Shown in pieces: positions 10,636-21,487 of a DNA stretch of 41,844 bases. The notes beneath the pieces were generated by a model, which saw only the letters and a list, made by a program, of their open reading frames with translations, ran no database searches and was not told the DNA's origin. The DNA lies in NCBI RefSeq assembly GCF_018260405.1, contig NZ_JAGLBG010000010.1, positions 1 to 41,844 of the forward strand, in the 5' to 3' direction. A program made the translations under genes and the position numbers. Every line of letters starts with the position of its first letter. Position 1 is the stretch's first letter. Source of the stretch: Deinococcus sp. GTDB taxonomy: Bacteria; Deinococcota; Deinococci; Deinococcales; Deinococcaceae.

Positions 10636-13484
10636 AACATCAACGGGTAAAACGGCGGCCCGGAACGCTGCGCCTGCTGGCCGTAGCCGTGGGCGGCCTG
10701 CTGCTTTCAGGGGGCTGGGCGCAGGCCCGAACCGTTAAGATCATCACGGCGGATACCCTGGAAATGCGGAGCGTCGACGACCAGGAAATCGTGATTATCA
10801 CGGGGCGCAATGTCGAGCTGCACGTCGACGACGATGTGGTCAAGGCGCAGCGTGTGGAATTTAACCGCACCCGGCGCACGCTGACTCTGGTCGGGCACGC
10901 CACCTACCACATGGCGAAAGACAACCAGAACCTGACCGGCGACGATCTGGTCGTGGATGTCGGGAGCGAGGCCCTGACCGGTCAGGACGTGCTGATCAGC
11001 GACAGCAGCCTGGAAATTATCGGGTCGGAAATCGAGCGTGTGCCGGGGCAACTGCGGGCTACCCACAGCTATTTCACGCCGTGTGCCCGTTGTGGCCGCA
11101 CCCCCAACGACTACGCCTTCCGCGCCGAGCGGGTCATGCTGTATCCCGGCGACCGGCTGGTGGCCTACCGCGCTCAGCTGCTGCTGGCCGACCACCCGGT
11201 GCTGTACCTGCCGGTGGTGGTGTTGCCGCTGAATCCCAAGGCTCGCCAGCCCCGCCTGAGCCTGGGCAAGGACAACATAGACGGCTATGTGGCCGGGGCT
11301 GACCTGCCCTTTGCCATCGGCAGCAGCGTGCTGGGCACCACCATGCTGCGCTACTACCAGAACCGCAGCCCGCGCCTGGGCGGCGGCGTCGAGCTGCACG
11401 ATTACGCCCCGAACAACTGGATCGACCGCCTTGACCTGTACGCGCTGATGCTGCCCAGGCCGCTGCCGTTGACCACAGGCTTTGGAGCTACAGGCTCTGG
11501 CAATCCCGTAACGCCGGAATACGGCAAGGACCTGAGCTTCAGCGTCAGGGGCCGCGTTCCGGTCGAACTGGCCGTGACCGACCTGACCTACTCGCTGCGG
11601 GTCAACCGCAAGGACACCGGGCGGTCGCCCCGCGACCCGGAATACGGCCTGACCAACGCCGACTTCACGGCCAAAGTCGAGTACCCCCGGTTCTCGGCGG
11701 CGCTGTTCTACCTCAACCGCTTTGGCCCCGAACCCACCACGGCGCTGTATTACCCGCTCAAGAAACCGGAATTCGGTCTGGACCCCAAGCCGTTTTCGGT
11801 AGGCCCGGTCAGCCTGGATTTCGACTTCAAGGTGGGAGCGTACACTGCGGGCAGCAACCCCAACTCGCGCCAGGCCCGCGCCGCCGGACTCAATTTCACG
11901 ACCTCGCGCCTGGAAGAAATTCACAAGATCGGCTATACCCGCCAGCTCTGGAAACAGGCCGAGTTGCAGGTGACCAACGACTTTACTGGTCACTATTACG
12001 GCACCGGGGCCAGAACTGTGCAGCTCAGCGCCGCCGCGCAGCTTAGCCAGTCGTGGGCGACCACCAACAGCTTCACGGTGCGCCAGGACTACATTCGCAA
12101 CGAGGGCACCAGCCCGTTCGCCTTCGACGTGGTGTCGTATACCCTCAGTGCGCCCCTTTCGCTGAACCTCTCCGCCAGACCGCTGCCCGGCGCGACCTTC
12201 AACGTCAAGTATCTGCGCGACGGCTTTATTCCGCCCGGCGCGGGTTACCGCAACGAGCACCTGACCGTCGGCAGCTCGGTTAACCGCGCTCCGGTGAACA
12301 TGAGCTATGCCCTCGACTACAACTGGGCCACCGGCAACGTGGAGACTTCTTCAGTCAGTTTTACGGCGGGCGATCCCGATTCCGGCAAACTGACCTATGT
12401 GTCCCCGACCCCGGCGGTTCCGGCAACGCCCTACTCTGCGGCCAAGCCTGAACGGGCGGCCTACTACCGGCGCACCAGCGCGTGGCCCTATCCGAACCTG
12501 ACCCTCACGACCACCAGCGCCTATACCCGCACCAGCGGGGGCCTGCAACCGATTACTGTCAAGGCCACGGTGACCGACGACATCCGGACCAACTCTTTCA
12601 GCGTGTCGGGCACGTATGACCCTCAGCCCGCCACCAGTGTGTATTCTTCAAGCTCCACCGCCGTTGCCACAACCTACAGCGCCGTCTCGTCGCGCGATTC
12701 GGTTCTAAATCCGGTCACCATTGCAGGCAATGAGACGCTTTACCTCAAGTCGCCGCGCGTGACCGGCAACCACTCGGTGACTTGGCGCGGCTACACGCTG
12801 GGTATGGCCCACGACCTGCTGCTCAATCAGGCTCCGGGAAACAAAAACAGCGGCAGCGTGACCTTTAACCTGGGAACGGAAGCGGGCAAGGCGACCAACT
12901 GGCAGCTGGTGTACGGAGGCTACTACGATATGCGCCGCCAGGGATTTACCCAGCCCTACCTGAAAGGGGCACTGACCACAACAAGGCCCGGCCAGAAGCT
13001 GAGCACCACCGCGACTTACAACCTTGTGGGCCTAGACCAGCCCCGCGCCGAACTGTCGGCGGCCACCATAGACGCGGCGTGGCAGCAGGGACGCTTCTCA
13101 CTTTCGGGCCACGCGAGTTACCAGCGCATCCGCTACGGCACCTACCCGAAAGACATTGCCAACGACACCCTGACGCTCGACCCGCTCCGGGTGGGGGTGG
13201 CGCTGGGCAACGGCCCCAAACCGGGCGCGTACCTGACCGCCAGCCTGAGCCAGACATTTACCTACGTCAACGGGCAGCGCCAAAACCGCCAGCCCCTCGG
13301 CCCCGTGATCGGGCTGACCATTGACCGCTGCTGCTGGATCATGCAGGCCGAAATAGACCTGACCCGCAAAAGATACCGCCTGGCGGTGGGGCTGCCGGGC
13401 CAGATGTATCCCCTGTTCCAGCTTAATCAGGACGGCCCCAGCGTGCCGCTACTTCCCCTCAACAGCCCAGCCACTTCGCCGTGA
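10632..13484 (+). CDS. LptD/OstA-like outer-membrane protein
   Basis: A 950-residue outer-membrane beta-barrel protein related to LptD, which inserts lipopolysaccharide into the outer leaflet in proteobacteria. The signal peptide is at about 12-32 (LLAVAVGGLLLSGGWAQA). An OstA-like beta-jellyroll follows (about 35-130: ITADTLEM, ITGRNVELHVDDDVVKA, GDDLVVDVGSEALTG). Then comes the LptD junction YFTPCARCGRTPNDYAFRAE and ADHPVLYLPVVVLPL, and a long barrel of Tyr/Thr/Asn-rich strands. Near the C-terminus IDRCCWIMQAEID (Cys pair at 900-901) matches the conserved CCW motif of LptD. GTG start overlapping the previous stop. Deinococcus is described as lacking LPS, so the cargo is probably something else; this is an open question. 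Confidence 0.87.
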   Translation: MKHQRVKRRPGTLRLLAVAVGGLLLSGGWAQARTVKIITADTLEMRSVDDQEIVIITGRNVELHVDDDVVKAQRVEFNRTRRTLTLVGHATYHMAKDNQNLTGDDLVVDVGSEALTGQDVLISDSSLEIIGSEIERVPGQLRATHSYFTPCARCGRTPNDYAFRAERVMLYPGDRLVAYRAQLLLADHPVLYLPVVVLPLNPKARQPRLSLGKDNIDGYVAGADLPFAIGSSVLGTTMLRYYQNRSPRLGGGVELHDYAPNNWIDRLDLYALMLPRPLPLTTGFGATGSGNPVTPEYGKDLSFSVRGRVPVELAVTDLTYSLRVNRKDTGRSPRDPEYGLTNADFTAKVEYPRFSAALFYLNRFGPEPTTALYYPLKKPEFGLDPKPFSVGPVSLDFDFKVGAYTAGSNPNSRQARAAGLNFTTSRLEEIHKIGYTRQLWKQAELQVTNDFTGHYYGTGARTVQLSAAAQLSQSWATTNSFTVRQDYIRNEGTSPFAFDVVSYTLSAPLSLNLSARPLPGATFNVKYLRDGFIPPGAGYRNEHLTVGSSVNRAPVNMSYALDYNWATGNVETSSVSFTAGDPDSGKLTYVSPTPAVPATPYSAAKPERAAYYRRTSAWPYPNLTLTTTSAYTRTSGGLQPITVKATVTDDIRTNSFSVSGTYDPQPATSVYSSSSTAVATTYSAVSSRDSVLNPVTIAGNETLYLKSPRVTGNHSVTWRGYTLGMAHDLLLNQAPGNKNSGSVTFNLGTEAGKATNWQLVYGGYYDMRRQGFTQPYLKGALTTTRPGQKLSTTATYNLVGLDQPRAELSAATIDAAWQQGRFSLSGHASYQRIRYGTYPKDIANDTLTLDPLRVGVALGNGPKPGAYLTASLSQTFTYVNGQRQNRQPLGPVIGLTIDRCCWIMQAEIDLTRKRYRLAVGLPGQMYPLFQLNQDGPSVPLLPLNSPATSP

Positions 13485-13530
13485 AGCCCCGTGGCCCGGC
13501 CCCGTGGCCCAACCCCGTGGCCCAGCCCCC
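13485..13530 (+). repeat. three short tandem repeats between the lptD-like gene and the lipoprotein gene
   Basis: Three units of about 14 bp, each containing CCCCGTGGCCC, directly after the lptD-like stop codon. Reading on in frame would give a Pro-rich stretch upstream of the lipoprotein, but the ATG at 13577 is the better start. Confidence 0.6.
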
Positions 13531-13576
13531 CGATTCAGAAGTCCTCCGCCAATTCAAGAATTCCGAGGTGCCGACC

Positions 13577-14737
13577 ATGACTGTTTCACCGCTTTTCCGC
13601 TTTTCCCGCCGCGTTTTGGGAGCGGCGCTGCTGAGCACGCTGCTGGTCGGCTGTACCGGCACCCAGGAACCGGCGCTGGACGTGCGCCTGGGCCTGATTA
13701 CCGACGGCGGACAGACCCTGGGCTACGCCGACCAACTGGCGACGCCCGACGGGGCCGTGACAGCCCGTTTTACCAGGGCCACTCCCCTGGCGACCGACCC
13801 TAACGGCGCAGGCAAGGGCGTGGGCCTGCTGAACCTTAACAGCGGCAGCAACGCCATTTTGACCACCACCAACGCCGCGCAGCTGCTAGACGCCAACCTG
13901 AGCAACCCGCAGCCGTTTAACAGTCTCAACGTGGCCTATACGCCCTCGCCCTGCCTGATCAAATCGGTTCTCAGCCCCACCGGGGACCGCCTGCTGACCC
14001 TGAGCGACTGCCAGGGCAACCAGAAGGTGGCGCTGTTCAACGTCAACCGCACCCTAATCTGGTATGCCAACTTGAGTGCCAGAACGGCCAGCCCCACCGG
14101 CAACGACACGCCGCCGACCCGCATCGCGGTTCTCGGAGACGTGGGCATCGTGGCGCGTCCGGCGCTGGGCGGAGGCAGCGAGGTTATCCGGGTCGCGCCG
14201 CGTACCCCCACTGGCGACCCGGCCCAGGACCTGATCGCGGTGGTCGGCGATCCCCTGCCCAGCATGAGCATCCGCGATCTGGCCGCCGTAGCCGGATCGC
14301 CGTCGGTGATCTACGCCGCCACCGACAGCGGAGTGCGCCCGCTTCAGGCCACCGGAGTGCCGGACGCCAGTTCAGGCACCAACAGCCAGGTGGCCTTTGG
14401 CAGCGCCCGCGTCGACCGCCTCTGGAGCGGGCTGGGCGGGTCCAGAAGGGTGCTGGCGGCCTGGCGCGACAACGAGGCGAGCGGCAACGGCAGCGAGCCT
14501 CTGCGGCTGTGGGACGTGGCCCGCACGACCGCCGTCACCGTTGCCAACTTCAGCAGTGTCCGGGACCTGACCTTCGATCTGAACGGTCAGCTGTACGTAC
14601 TGACCCGCAAGGTGCTTTCGCGCTACGACACCTCGCTGGGATTTCAGCAGGGCAGCTGGAACGGCAAAACCCTGCTAACGACCCTCAACGACCCCCAGGC
14701 CATCACCTGGCTGATTGCTCCGGTAACGGACAAATGA
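13577..14737 (+). CDS. predicted lipoprotein with beta-propeller-like repeats
   Basis: A 386-residue lipoprotein. The signal has an Arg pair, a hydrophobic stretch and a lipobox, LLVGC, with the acylated Cys at about residue 22. The mature part contains repeated strands such as CLIKSVLSPTGDRLLTLSDC, PLRLWDVARTTAVTVANFSS and LTFDLNGQLYVLTRK, which resemble blades of a WD40/NHL-type propeller (inference). The ATG at 13577 is chosen because GAGGTG precedes it by 7 nt and the signal sequence starts there; the open frame begins at 13481. Third gene of the envelope operon after the SpoIID-domain and LptD-like genes, 92 bp downstream of the latter, so a role in the same envelope process is likely but unproven. 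Confidence 0.82.
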   Translation: MTVSPLFRFSRRVLGAALLSTLLVGCTGTQEPALDVRLGLITDGGQTLGYADQLATPDGAVTARFTRATPLATDPNGAGKGVGLLNLNSGSNAILTTTNAAQLLDANLSNPQPFNSLNVAYTPSPCLIKSVLSPTGDRLLTLSDCQGNQKVALFNVNRTLIWYANLSARTASPTGNDTPPTRIAVLGDVGIVARPALGGGSEVIRVAPRTPTGDPAQDLIAVVGDPLPSMSIRDLAAVAGSPSVIYAATDSGVRPLQATGVPDASSGTNSQVAFGSARVDRLWSGLGGSRRVLAAWRDNEASGNGSEPLRLWDVARTTAVTVANFSSVRDLTFDLNGQLYVLTRKVLSRYDTSLGFQQGSWNGKTLLTTLNDPQAITWLIAPVTDK

Positions 14738-14818
14738 GAATCTGCCGGGTTCAGTGATCCAGAGAGCGCCGCCCGCCAAACTATTCCCGCGACCACATCC
14801 CACCGGACTTTGTCCTGT

Positions 14819-14824
14819 TATGCT
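14819..14824 (+). promoter_or_regulatory. -10 box of recG, leaderless type
   Basis: TATGCT (within CTGTTATGCT) ends 9 nt before the ATG at 14834, with no Shine-Dalgarno sequence. The same CTGTTATGCT string precedes mnmA. Confidence 0.6.
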
Positions 14825-14833
14825 GCACGCGTA

Positions 14834-17173
<2,340 letters not shown>

Positions 17174-17176
<3 letters not shown>

Positions 17177-17446
17177 AGCATTTTGCAAAAAGACGGTGCT
17201 CTTTTGACCCTCTTTTGGCCGAGTGGAACGAGTGAAAAAAAGAGCAGGACGGAGAATAATACGGATTCCGATTGATTCGGTGCAGTTCTGAATCAATCCG
17301 AGCGGATGTGAGTAGGAACAGCATACGGGTTTCGCGGTATAGAGCCACAGACGGCGATTTTCCGACTGTGGCGGAATTTAGCGGAATCCGTATAAAGGGG
17401 TCGGCGGTGTTGTTCCGACGTGCCCATCATTCGGAACACTGCTCTA
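17174..17446 (+). mobile_element. TA-flanked MITE, copy 3, split by another repeat
   Basis: Left part 17174-17259 and right part 17393-17446 together reproduce the ~138-bp MITE. The left TA is the TA of the recG stop codon; the right end is CACTGCTCTA. A 133-bp repeat with different ends is inserted at 17260-17392. Removing it and one TAA restores GAGAATAAAGGGG, matching GAGAATGAAGGGG in copy 2. Confidence 0.85.
17260..17392 (+). repeat. small non-coding repeat (MITE-like) inserted in a MITE
   Basis: 133 bp with 11-bp perfect inverted ends, TACGGATTCCG and CGGAATCCGTA, flanked by TAA on both sides (17257-17259 and 17393-17395), which looks like a 3-bp target duplication. An internal pair ATTGATTCGG / CTGAATCAAT adds structure. 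It has no ORF. Diverged relatives are at 4443 and 31029. It resembles the small non-coding repeats described in Deinococcus genomes. Confidence 0.8.
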
Positions 17447-17521
17447 AAGACAACCCAGGAACGCGCCCCGTTCAGGGGGCCGTGCAATTTCGGCAACAAG
17501 GCCCAGAGTAGACCAGACACC

Positions 17522-18655
17522 CTACCCCTGCGGCAATTCCCGCACATGGTCTTCAATCAGGCCGCCGCCCAGCAGCTTTGGCCCGGCGTACAGCACCGCG
17601 CTCTGGCCCGGAGCTATGGCAAACTGCGGCTCGGCAAACTCAAGCTCAAAGCCGCGCTCGTCAACGTGAATCACGCGGGCCTTGACGGGCGTAGTGCGGT
17701 AGCGCACCTGAACATCCAGTTCACGCGGCAACTCGGCTAGGTCAATCAGGTAATTGGCAGCTGCGGCCTTTAGCCCAGGCCACAGGCAGTCTTCGTAATC
17801 GCCCACCCAGACGGTGTTGCTGGCGGGGTCGAGGTGAACCACATGCCGCACCTTATGCGTCTGGAACAGGCCCAGACCCTTTTTCTGACCCAGCGTGTAA
17901 AACTGCGTACCCAGATGCTCCCCCACCACTTCCCCGGTTTTGATCTCGCGGATTTTTCCGGTGGCCTGGGGCAAATGCGTCGCCACGAAATCAGAGAGTT
18001 TACCCGGTACAAAGCAGATGTTCTGGCTCTCGGCCTTCTGCGCTGTCAGCAGGCCACGCTCGGCGGCGATTTCGCGCACACGTGGCTTTTCCAGTTCGCC
18101 TACCGGAAACAGGATGTAAGGCAGCGCGTCGCGGGGGGTGCCCCACAGAAAGTAGGTCTGGTCTTTGCGCGGGTCATCGCCCCGGTGAAACTCTACCTCG
18201 CCGCGCTCATTTTCCACCCGCTTGACGTAATGCCCGGTGGCGACATATTTGCAGCCCAGCATCCTGGCCTTTTTCACCAGTTCGTCAAACTTGACTTTGG
18301 TGTTGCAATTCACGCAGGGATTGGGCGTGCGCCCATGCGCGTACTCCTCAATAAATGGCCCCACGATGTGCCGCTGAAACTGCTCACGGTAGTCCAGCAG
18401 GTAAAACGGCACGCCCACCTGCTCGGCCACGCGGCGGGCCTCGTAGGCAGCGTCGGGCGAGCAGCAGCTTTCAAAGGTGTCTTGCTTCTTGTCGTCGGGC
18501 CAGAACCGCATCATCGCGCCAATCACCTGATAGCCCTGTTCCTTGAGCAGCGAGGCGGTCACGCTGCTGTCCACGCCACCCGACATGGCGCACAGCACCC
18601 GCTCACCCTGGGGCGGGGTCACGGCTGAGGTAGAGATCGTGGCAGGCGCAGTCAT
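17522..18655 (-). CDS. mnmA: MnmA, tRNA-specific 2-thiouridylase
   Basis: It thiolates U34 of tRNA-Lys, -Glu and -Gln to s2U, using ATP and a sulfur relay. It has 377 residues, normal for the family. The PP-loop ATP-binding motif SGGVDSS is at 25-31. The catalytic Cys is in NPCVNCNTKVKF (about 117), and the second, persulfide-carrying Cys is in SQNICFVPG. The C-terminal barrel is present (VWVGDYEDCLW...YRTTPVKARV). I chose the ATG at 18655 because the frame upstream of it (to 18859) runs through the promoter. TATGCT ends 8 nt before the ATG, so a leaderless mRNA is likely. Divergent from lysA. Confidence 0.96.
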   Translation of the reverse strand: MTAPATISTSAVTPPQGERVLCAMSGGVDSSVTASLLKEQGYQVIGAMMRFWPDDKKQDTFESCCSPDAAYEARRVAEQVGVPFYLLDYREQFQRHIVGPFIEEYAHGRTPNPCVNCNTKVKFDELVKKARMLGCKYVATGHYVKRVENERGEVEFHRGDDPRKDQTYFLWGTPRDALPYILFPVGELEKPRVREIAAERGLLTAQKAESQNICFVPGKLSDFVATHLPQATGKIREIKTGEVVGEHLGTQFYTLGQKKGLGLFQTHKVRHVVHLDPASNTVWVGDYEDCLWPGLKAAAANYLIDLAELPRELDVQVRYRTTPVKARVIHVDERGFELEFAEPQFAIAPGQSAVLYAGPKLLGGGLIEDHVRELPQG

Positions 18656-18663
18656 AGCGCCCA

Positions 18664-18669
18664 AGCATA
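18664..18669 (-). promoter_or_regulatory. -10 box of mnmA, leaderless type
   Basis: TATGCT on the minus strand, within CTGTTATGCT, 8 nt before the ATG. No Shine-Dalgarno sequence. Confidence 0.6.
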
Positions 18670-18798
18670 ACAGGTATGATGTCGGGCCAAACGTGAGATA
18701 TGTCCGCAGATGTGTCCGCCTAGTGCTCTTACAAACTACGGAATAACCCAGGCGCCCTTGTTTGCCCCACGCTCTTCCCCGCAACAGCCGCCAGCCTC

Positions 18799-18804
18799 TA
18801 GAGT
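18799..18804 (+). promoter_or_regulatory. -10 box of lysA, leaderless type
   Basis: TAGAGT ends 8 nt before the ATG at 18813. It is weaker than the consensus TATAAT but the spacing matches that of neighbouring genes. Confidence 0.45.
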
Positions 18805-18812
18805 GCGTAGCG

Positions 18813-19949
18813 ATGCTCTCCGCCGACTTGCTCCAGACCGCTGCCAAACGCTTCGGCACGCCGCTCTACGTTTATGACGCTGCCGAACTGGACGCCGCCC
18901 TGGGGCGGGTGCAAAGCGCTTTTGCCCAGGCCAGGATCTTCTACGCCATGAAGGCCAACCCCAACATGCACCTGCTGACGCGCCTGGCGGCGGCGGGCGT
19001 GGGCTTCGAGTGCGTCAGCCCCGGCGAACTGGCGCGGGCCGAACATTTGGGCGTGCCGGGCGAGCGCCTGCTGGTCAACGGCCCCGCCAAGTCGGACAGC
19101 GAGTACGCAACGGGCGCACGGCTGGGCGCGACCTTTATCGTTGACCGCGCTGAGGAAGTCGGGCTGCTGCCTCCCGGCTCACGGGCGCTAGTAAGGGTCA
19201 ATCCGGCGCTGAGCATCAGCACGCATGACCACTTGGCCACCGGGTCAAAGGCCAGCAAATTCGGCGTGACACTGGAACAGGCCCCGGCGGTGCTGGCGGC
19301 CTTGCAAAGTGCCGGGCACGCTGCTCTGGGGCTACATGTTCATATCGGCAGCGCGATTAGAGACGCCAACGACTTCACGGCGGCGTTTGAAAGGCTGGCC
19401 GAACTGCGGGCGACAACCGGAAGCGTGCAGGTGCTTGACGTGGGCGGCGGCTGGGGCCTGGACGCCGACCTGCACGGTATCGCGCATGAGGCCAGGGCCG
19501 CTGCCGAACACTTTGGCGCAGAGTTGTGGGTAGAGCCGGGCCGCTATCTGGTCGCCACTGCGGGAACACTGCTGACCCAGGTGGTGGGCACCAAACGCAC
19601 CGGGCGCAACTTTTGCCTGGTAGACGCCGGAATGACCGAACTGATTCGCCCGATGATGTACGGCGCGGAGCATCCGGTTAGGCCTCTCTGGGAAGGCAAA
19701 CAGACAGACGTGTGGGACATCGCTGGCCCCGCCTGCGAAAGTGGCGACCTGTTGGCCCGTGACGTGACCCTGTCTACGCCGGAACGCGGCGACCTGCTGG
19801 CCATTGCCGAGGCCGGAGCTTACGGCGCAGCTATGAGTAGCACCTACCTGACCCGTCCCCGCCCCGCCGAGGTGCTGTGGGACAACCAGGACTGGCAGTT
19901 GATCCGCAGGCGGGAGACTGTGCAAGATATCTGGCAGACGGAACTGTAA
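18813..19949 (+). CDS. lysA: LysA, diaminopimelate decarboxylase
   Basis: It converts meso-diaminopimelate to L-lysine with pyridoxal phosphate. It has 378 residues. The PLP-binding Lys is in FYAMKANPN (K47). Other family motifs: GFECVSPGEL, the Lys/Phe segment GSKASKFG, LHVHIGSAI, the glycine-rich phosphate loop VLDVGGGWG, EPGRYLVA, and the active-site Cys motif GPACESGDLL. The ATG at 18813 (MLSADLLQ) fits the family's usual N-terminus; the open frame from 18762 overlaps the promoter. Deinococcus-Thermus species are known to make lysine by the aminoadipate route as well, so the role of a LysA here is less obvious than usual. It stands alone, tail to tail with the DUF1517 gene. Confidence 0.93.
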   Translation: MLSADLLQTAAKRFGTPLYVYDAAELDAALGRVQSAFAQARIFYAMKANPNMHLLTRLAAAGVGFECVSPGELARAEHLGVPGERLLVNGPAKSDSEYATGARLGATFIVDRAEEVGLLPPGSRALVRVNPALSISTHDHLATGSKASKFGVTLEQAPAVLAALQSAGHAALGLHVHIGSAIRDANDFTAAFERLAELRATTGSVQVLDVGGGWGLDADLHGIAHEARAAAEHFGAELWVEPGRYLVATAGTLLTQVVGTKRTGRNFCLVDAGMTELIRPMMYGAEHPVRPLWEGKQTDVWDIAGPACESGDLLARDVTLSTPERGDLLAIAEAGAYGAAMSSTYLTRPRPAEVLWDNQDWQLIRRRETVQDIWQTEL

Positions 19950-19953
19950 CGGG

Positions 19954-20991
19954 CTAGAGCTTGCTGAGCTTCGGATACTTCTGAATCGCCTCATCTTCCG
20001 AGAGGAATTCACCCTCGGCATCGGGACTCCAGATCACCTCGGCGCGGATCAGGTCGTCGGGGTTGACGCTGCTGATGGCGCTCAGGGCGGCGCGGGCCTC
20101 GGCAGCGGTAGTCGCTCCGGCGGGGGGCAGATTGTTCAGCGAGTGCGCGGCCACCGCAATGGTCACGGCCAGATACAGGTCGCCGATGTCTTTCTTATAG
20201 GTGTAATCATGGTGGGCATACCCGCTGTTGGGGTCGTTGTCCTGATAGTTGCTGGTGGTCTGCTCGGTAAAGGCGGCCCGCGCCTCGGTGGCCCAGCTGC
20301 CCACCTGAGTGTCGGTAGCACTCGCCGCGCCCTGCGCCCGCTCGACGTTGCCGTATACCCAGCGTTCAGGGTGGCGCAGGGCCACCAGCGCGGCTTCCTG
20401 AAGCATGCGTGCCAGGCCCGCGTTGGTGTCGGGGTCGCCAGCCTGGGCCACCCGTTGCAGCGCCGCCTTGACCTCGTCGCCCTGCGCCATAAGAATCTGC
20501 ACGCTGACTGCCTGGGCGGTGCCGCTGAGATCGCTGTTGGGCAGGTTGCCAATGCCGCGGCCACCACCGCCCCCGCTCATGCTGCGGCGCAGGCCGCCGA
20601 CCACCATAAAAATCACCACACCGAAAATAAGGAGTGGCACGATGCCCAGGCCGCCCCCGCCGCCGTAATACCCGCCCCCATAGCCGCCGCTGTTAATGAT
20701 AATCGGGCCGCTGCTGTAGCCGCCGCCGTAGCCCCCACCATAACTGCCGCCACCGCGACTGCTGCCGCCCGAATACCCACCCCCGGAACTGCCGCTGCTG
20801 TGGCTGCTGCCGCCAAAGCCGCCGCCCGACTGCGCCGAGGCGCTGCTGCCGACCAACGTGGGGTACCCGGACAGTTCGGCGCTGAAGCCTGTCATCAGCA
20901 GGCCCGCCAGGCCCAGGGTCAGCAGGCCGCGCAGACCACGGCGCCGGGAGAAAGGAGCGGGACGCTGTCGGGGTTGAGTAAGACGCTGCAT
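19954..20991 (-). CDS. DUF1517-type glycine-rich membrane protein
   Basis: A 345-residue protein. Order: basic N-terminus and hydrophobic signal/anchor (about 20-40, LRGLLTLGLAGLLMTGF); a long Gly/Ser/Tyr-rich stretch (about 55-120, many GGGYGG and GGS units); one transmembrane helix (GLGIVPLLIFGVVIFMVVGG) followed by RRSMSGGGGGRG; then a soluble domain with SVQILMAQGDEVKAALQRVA, ARMLQEAALVALRHPERWVY and LYLAVTIAVAA, matching DUF1517, known from cyanobacteria and plastids. Function unknown. I chose the ATG at 20991, not the GTG at 20997, because the -10 box TAGACT ends 9 nt before the ATG and only 3 nt before the GTG. It is divergent from the small gene at 21081. Confidence 0.82.
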   Translation of the reverse strand: MQRLTQPRQRPAPFSRRRGLRGLLTLGLAGLLMTGFSAELSGYPTLVGSSASAQSGGGFGGSSHSSGSSGGGYSGGSSRGGGSYGGGYGGGYSSGPIIINSGGYGGGYYGGGGGLGIVPLLIFGVVIFMVVGGLRRSMSGGGGGRGIGNLPNSDLSGTAQAVSVQILMAQGDEVKAALQRVAQAGDPDTNAGLARMLQEAALVALRHPERWVYGNVERAQGAASATDTQVGSWATEARAAFTEQTTSNYQDNDPNSGYAHHDYTYKKDIGDLYLAVTIAVAAHSLNNLPPAGATTAAEARAALSAISSVNPDDLIRAEVIWSPDAEGEFLSEDEAIQKYPKLSKL

Positions 20992-21000
20992 ATTCACCCC

Positions 21001-21006
21001 AGTCTA
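21001..21006 (-). promoter_or_regulatory. -10 box of the DUF1517 gene, leaderless type
   Basis: TAGACT on the minus strand, 9 nt before the ATG. Confidence 0.5.
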
Positions 21007-21068
21007 CGGGCCGAGTCCTGGCAAGGTTCCCAGATGAAACCAGCCTCTTGGTTGCATAAGGGCTGCTC

Positions 21069-21074
21069 TAGACT
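21069..21074 (+). promoter_or_regulatory. -10 box of the gene at 21081, leaderless type
   Basis: TAGACT ends 6 nt before the ATG. TTGGTT lies 15 bp further upstream as a weak -35. Confidence 0.5.
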
Positions 21075-21080
21075 GCCCGT

Positions 21081-21446
21081 ATGACCGAACCGACTATTCA
21101 GATAACAGCCGCGCAGTGGCAGGCCCTTCAGGAGCAGCTGTACGAGCGCGACCACCGGCTCGCTTTCCGCGTGGAAGGCCAGCACTACAGGCGAGACGAA
21201 ACAGTCGACGCCTACACCCTCAGCGCCCACGCCGAAGCCCTGCAAAGCGGCGAGGTCGACGGCGACCTGTGGGGCACCCTGGAAGACATCGACGAAACCG
21301 CCGACAGCGAAGAAGACGCCTGGAACAAGATCAAGGCGTTCTACTTCAGCCGGGGCTGTGTGCTGCTCCGGGTCACCGGAACGGACGAGCCGGAAGAATG
21401 GATTTTGACCAGCGAACTGGCCCGGCACCTCAAGTTACTTGCCTAG
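21081..21446 (+). CDS. small acidic uncharacterised protein
   Basis: 121 residues, strongly acidic in the middle (SGEVDGDLWGTLEDIDETADSE) with an aromatic C-terminal part (AFYFSRGCVLLRVTG, EEWILTSELARHLK). No signal peptide and no membrane segment. I do not recognise a family. A leaderless-type -10 box sits in front of it, and codon use is like that of its neighbours, so I regard it as a real gene. Confidence 0.75.
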   Translation: MTEPTIQITAAQWQALQEQLYERDHRLAFRVEGQHYRRDETVDAYTLSAHAEALQSGEVDGDLWGTLEDIDETADSEEDAWNKIKAFYFSRGCVLLRVTGTDEPEEWILTSELARHLKLLA

Positions 21447-21487
21447 GCTGCCTGGCTGAACGCTGCTGCCCTGACGCCCGCCCAAAC

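Noticed and set aside
10707..12260. A 517-codon open frame on the minus strand opposite the lptD-like gene
   Set aside because: No motifs, low-complexity Val/Gln/His/Arg content, and fully overlapped by the gene on the other strand.
14810..14833. Upstream ATG at 14810 as the recG start
   Set aside because: It would put the TATGCT box inside the coding sequence, and the added residues (MSCYAARV) are not family-like.
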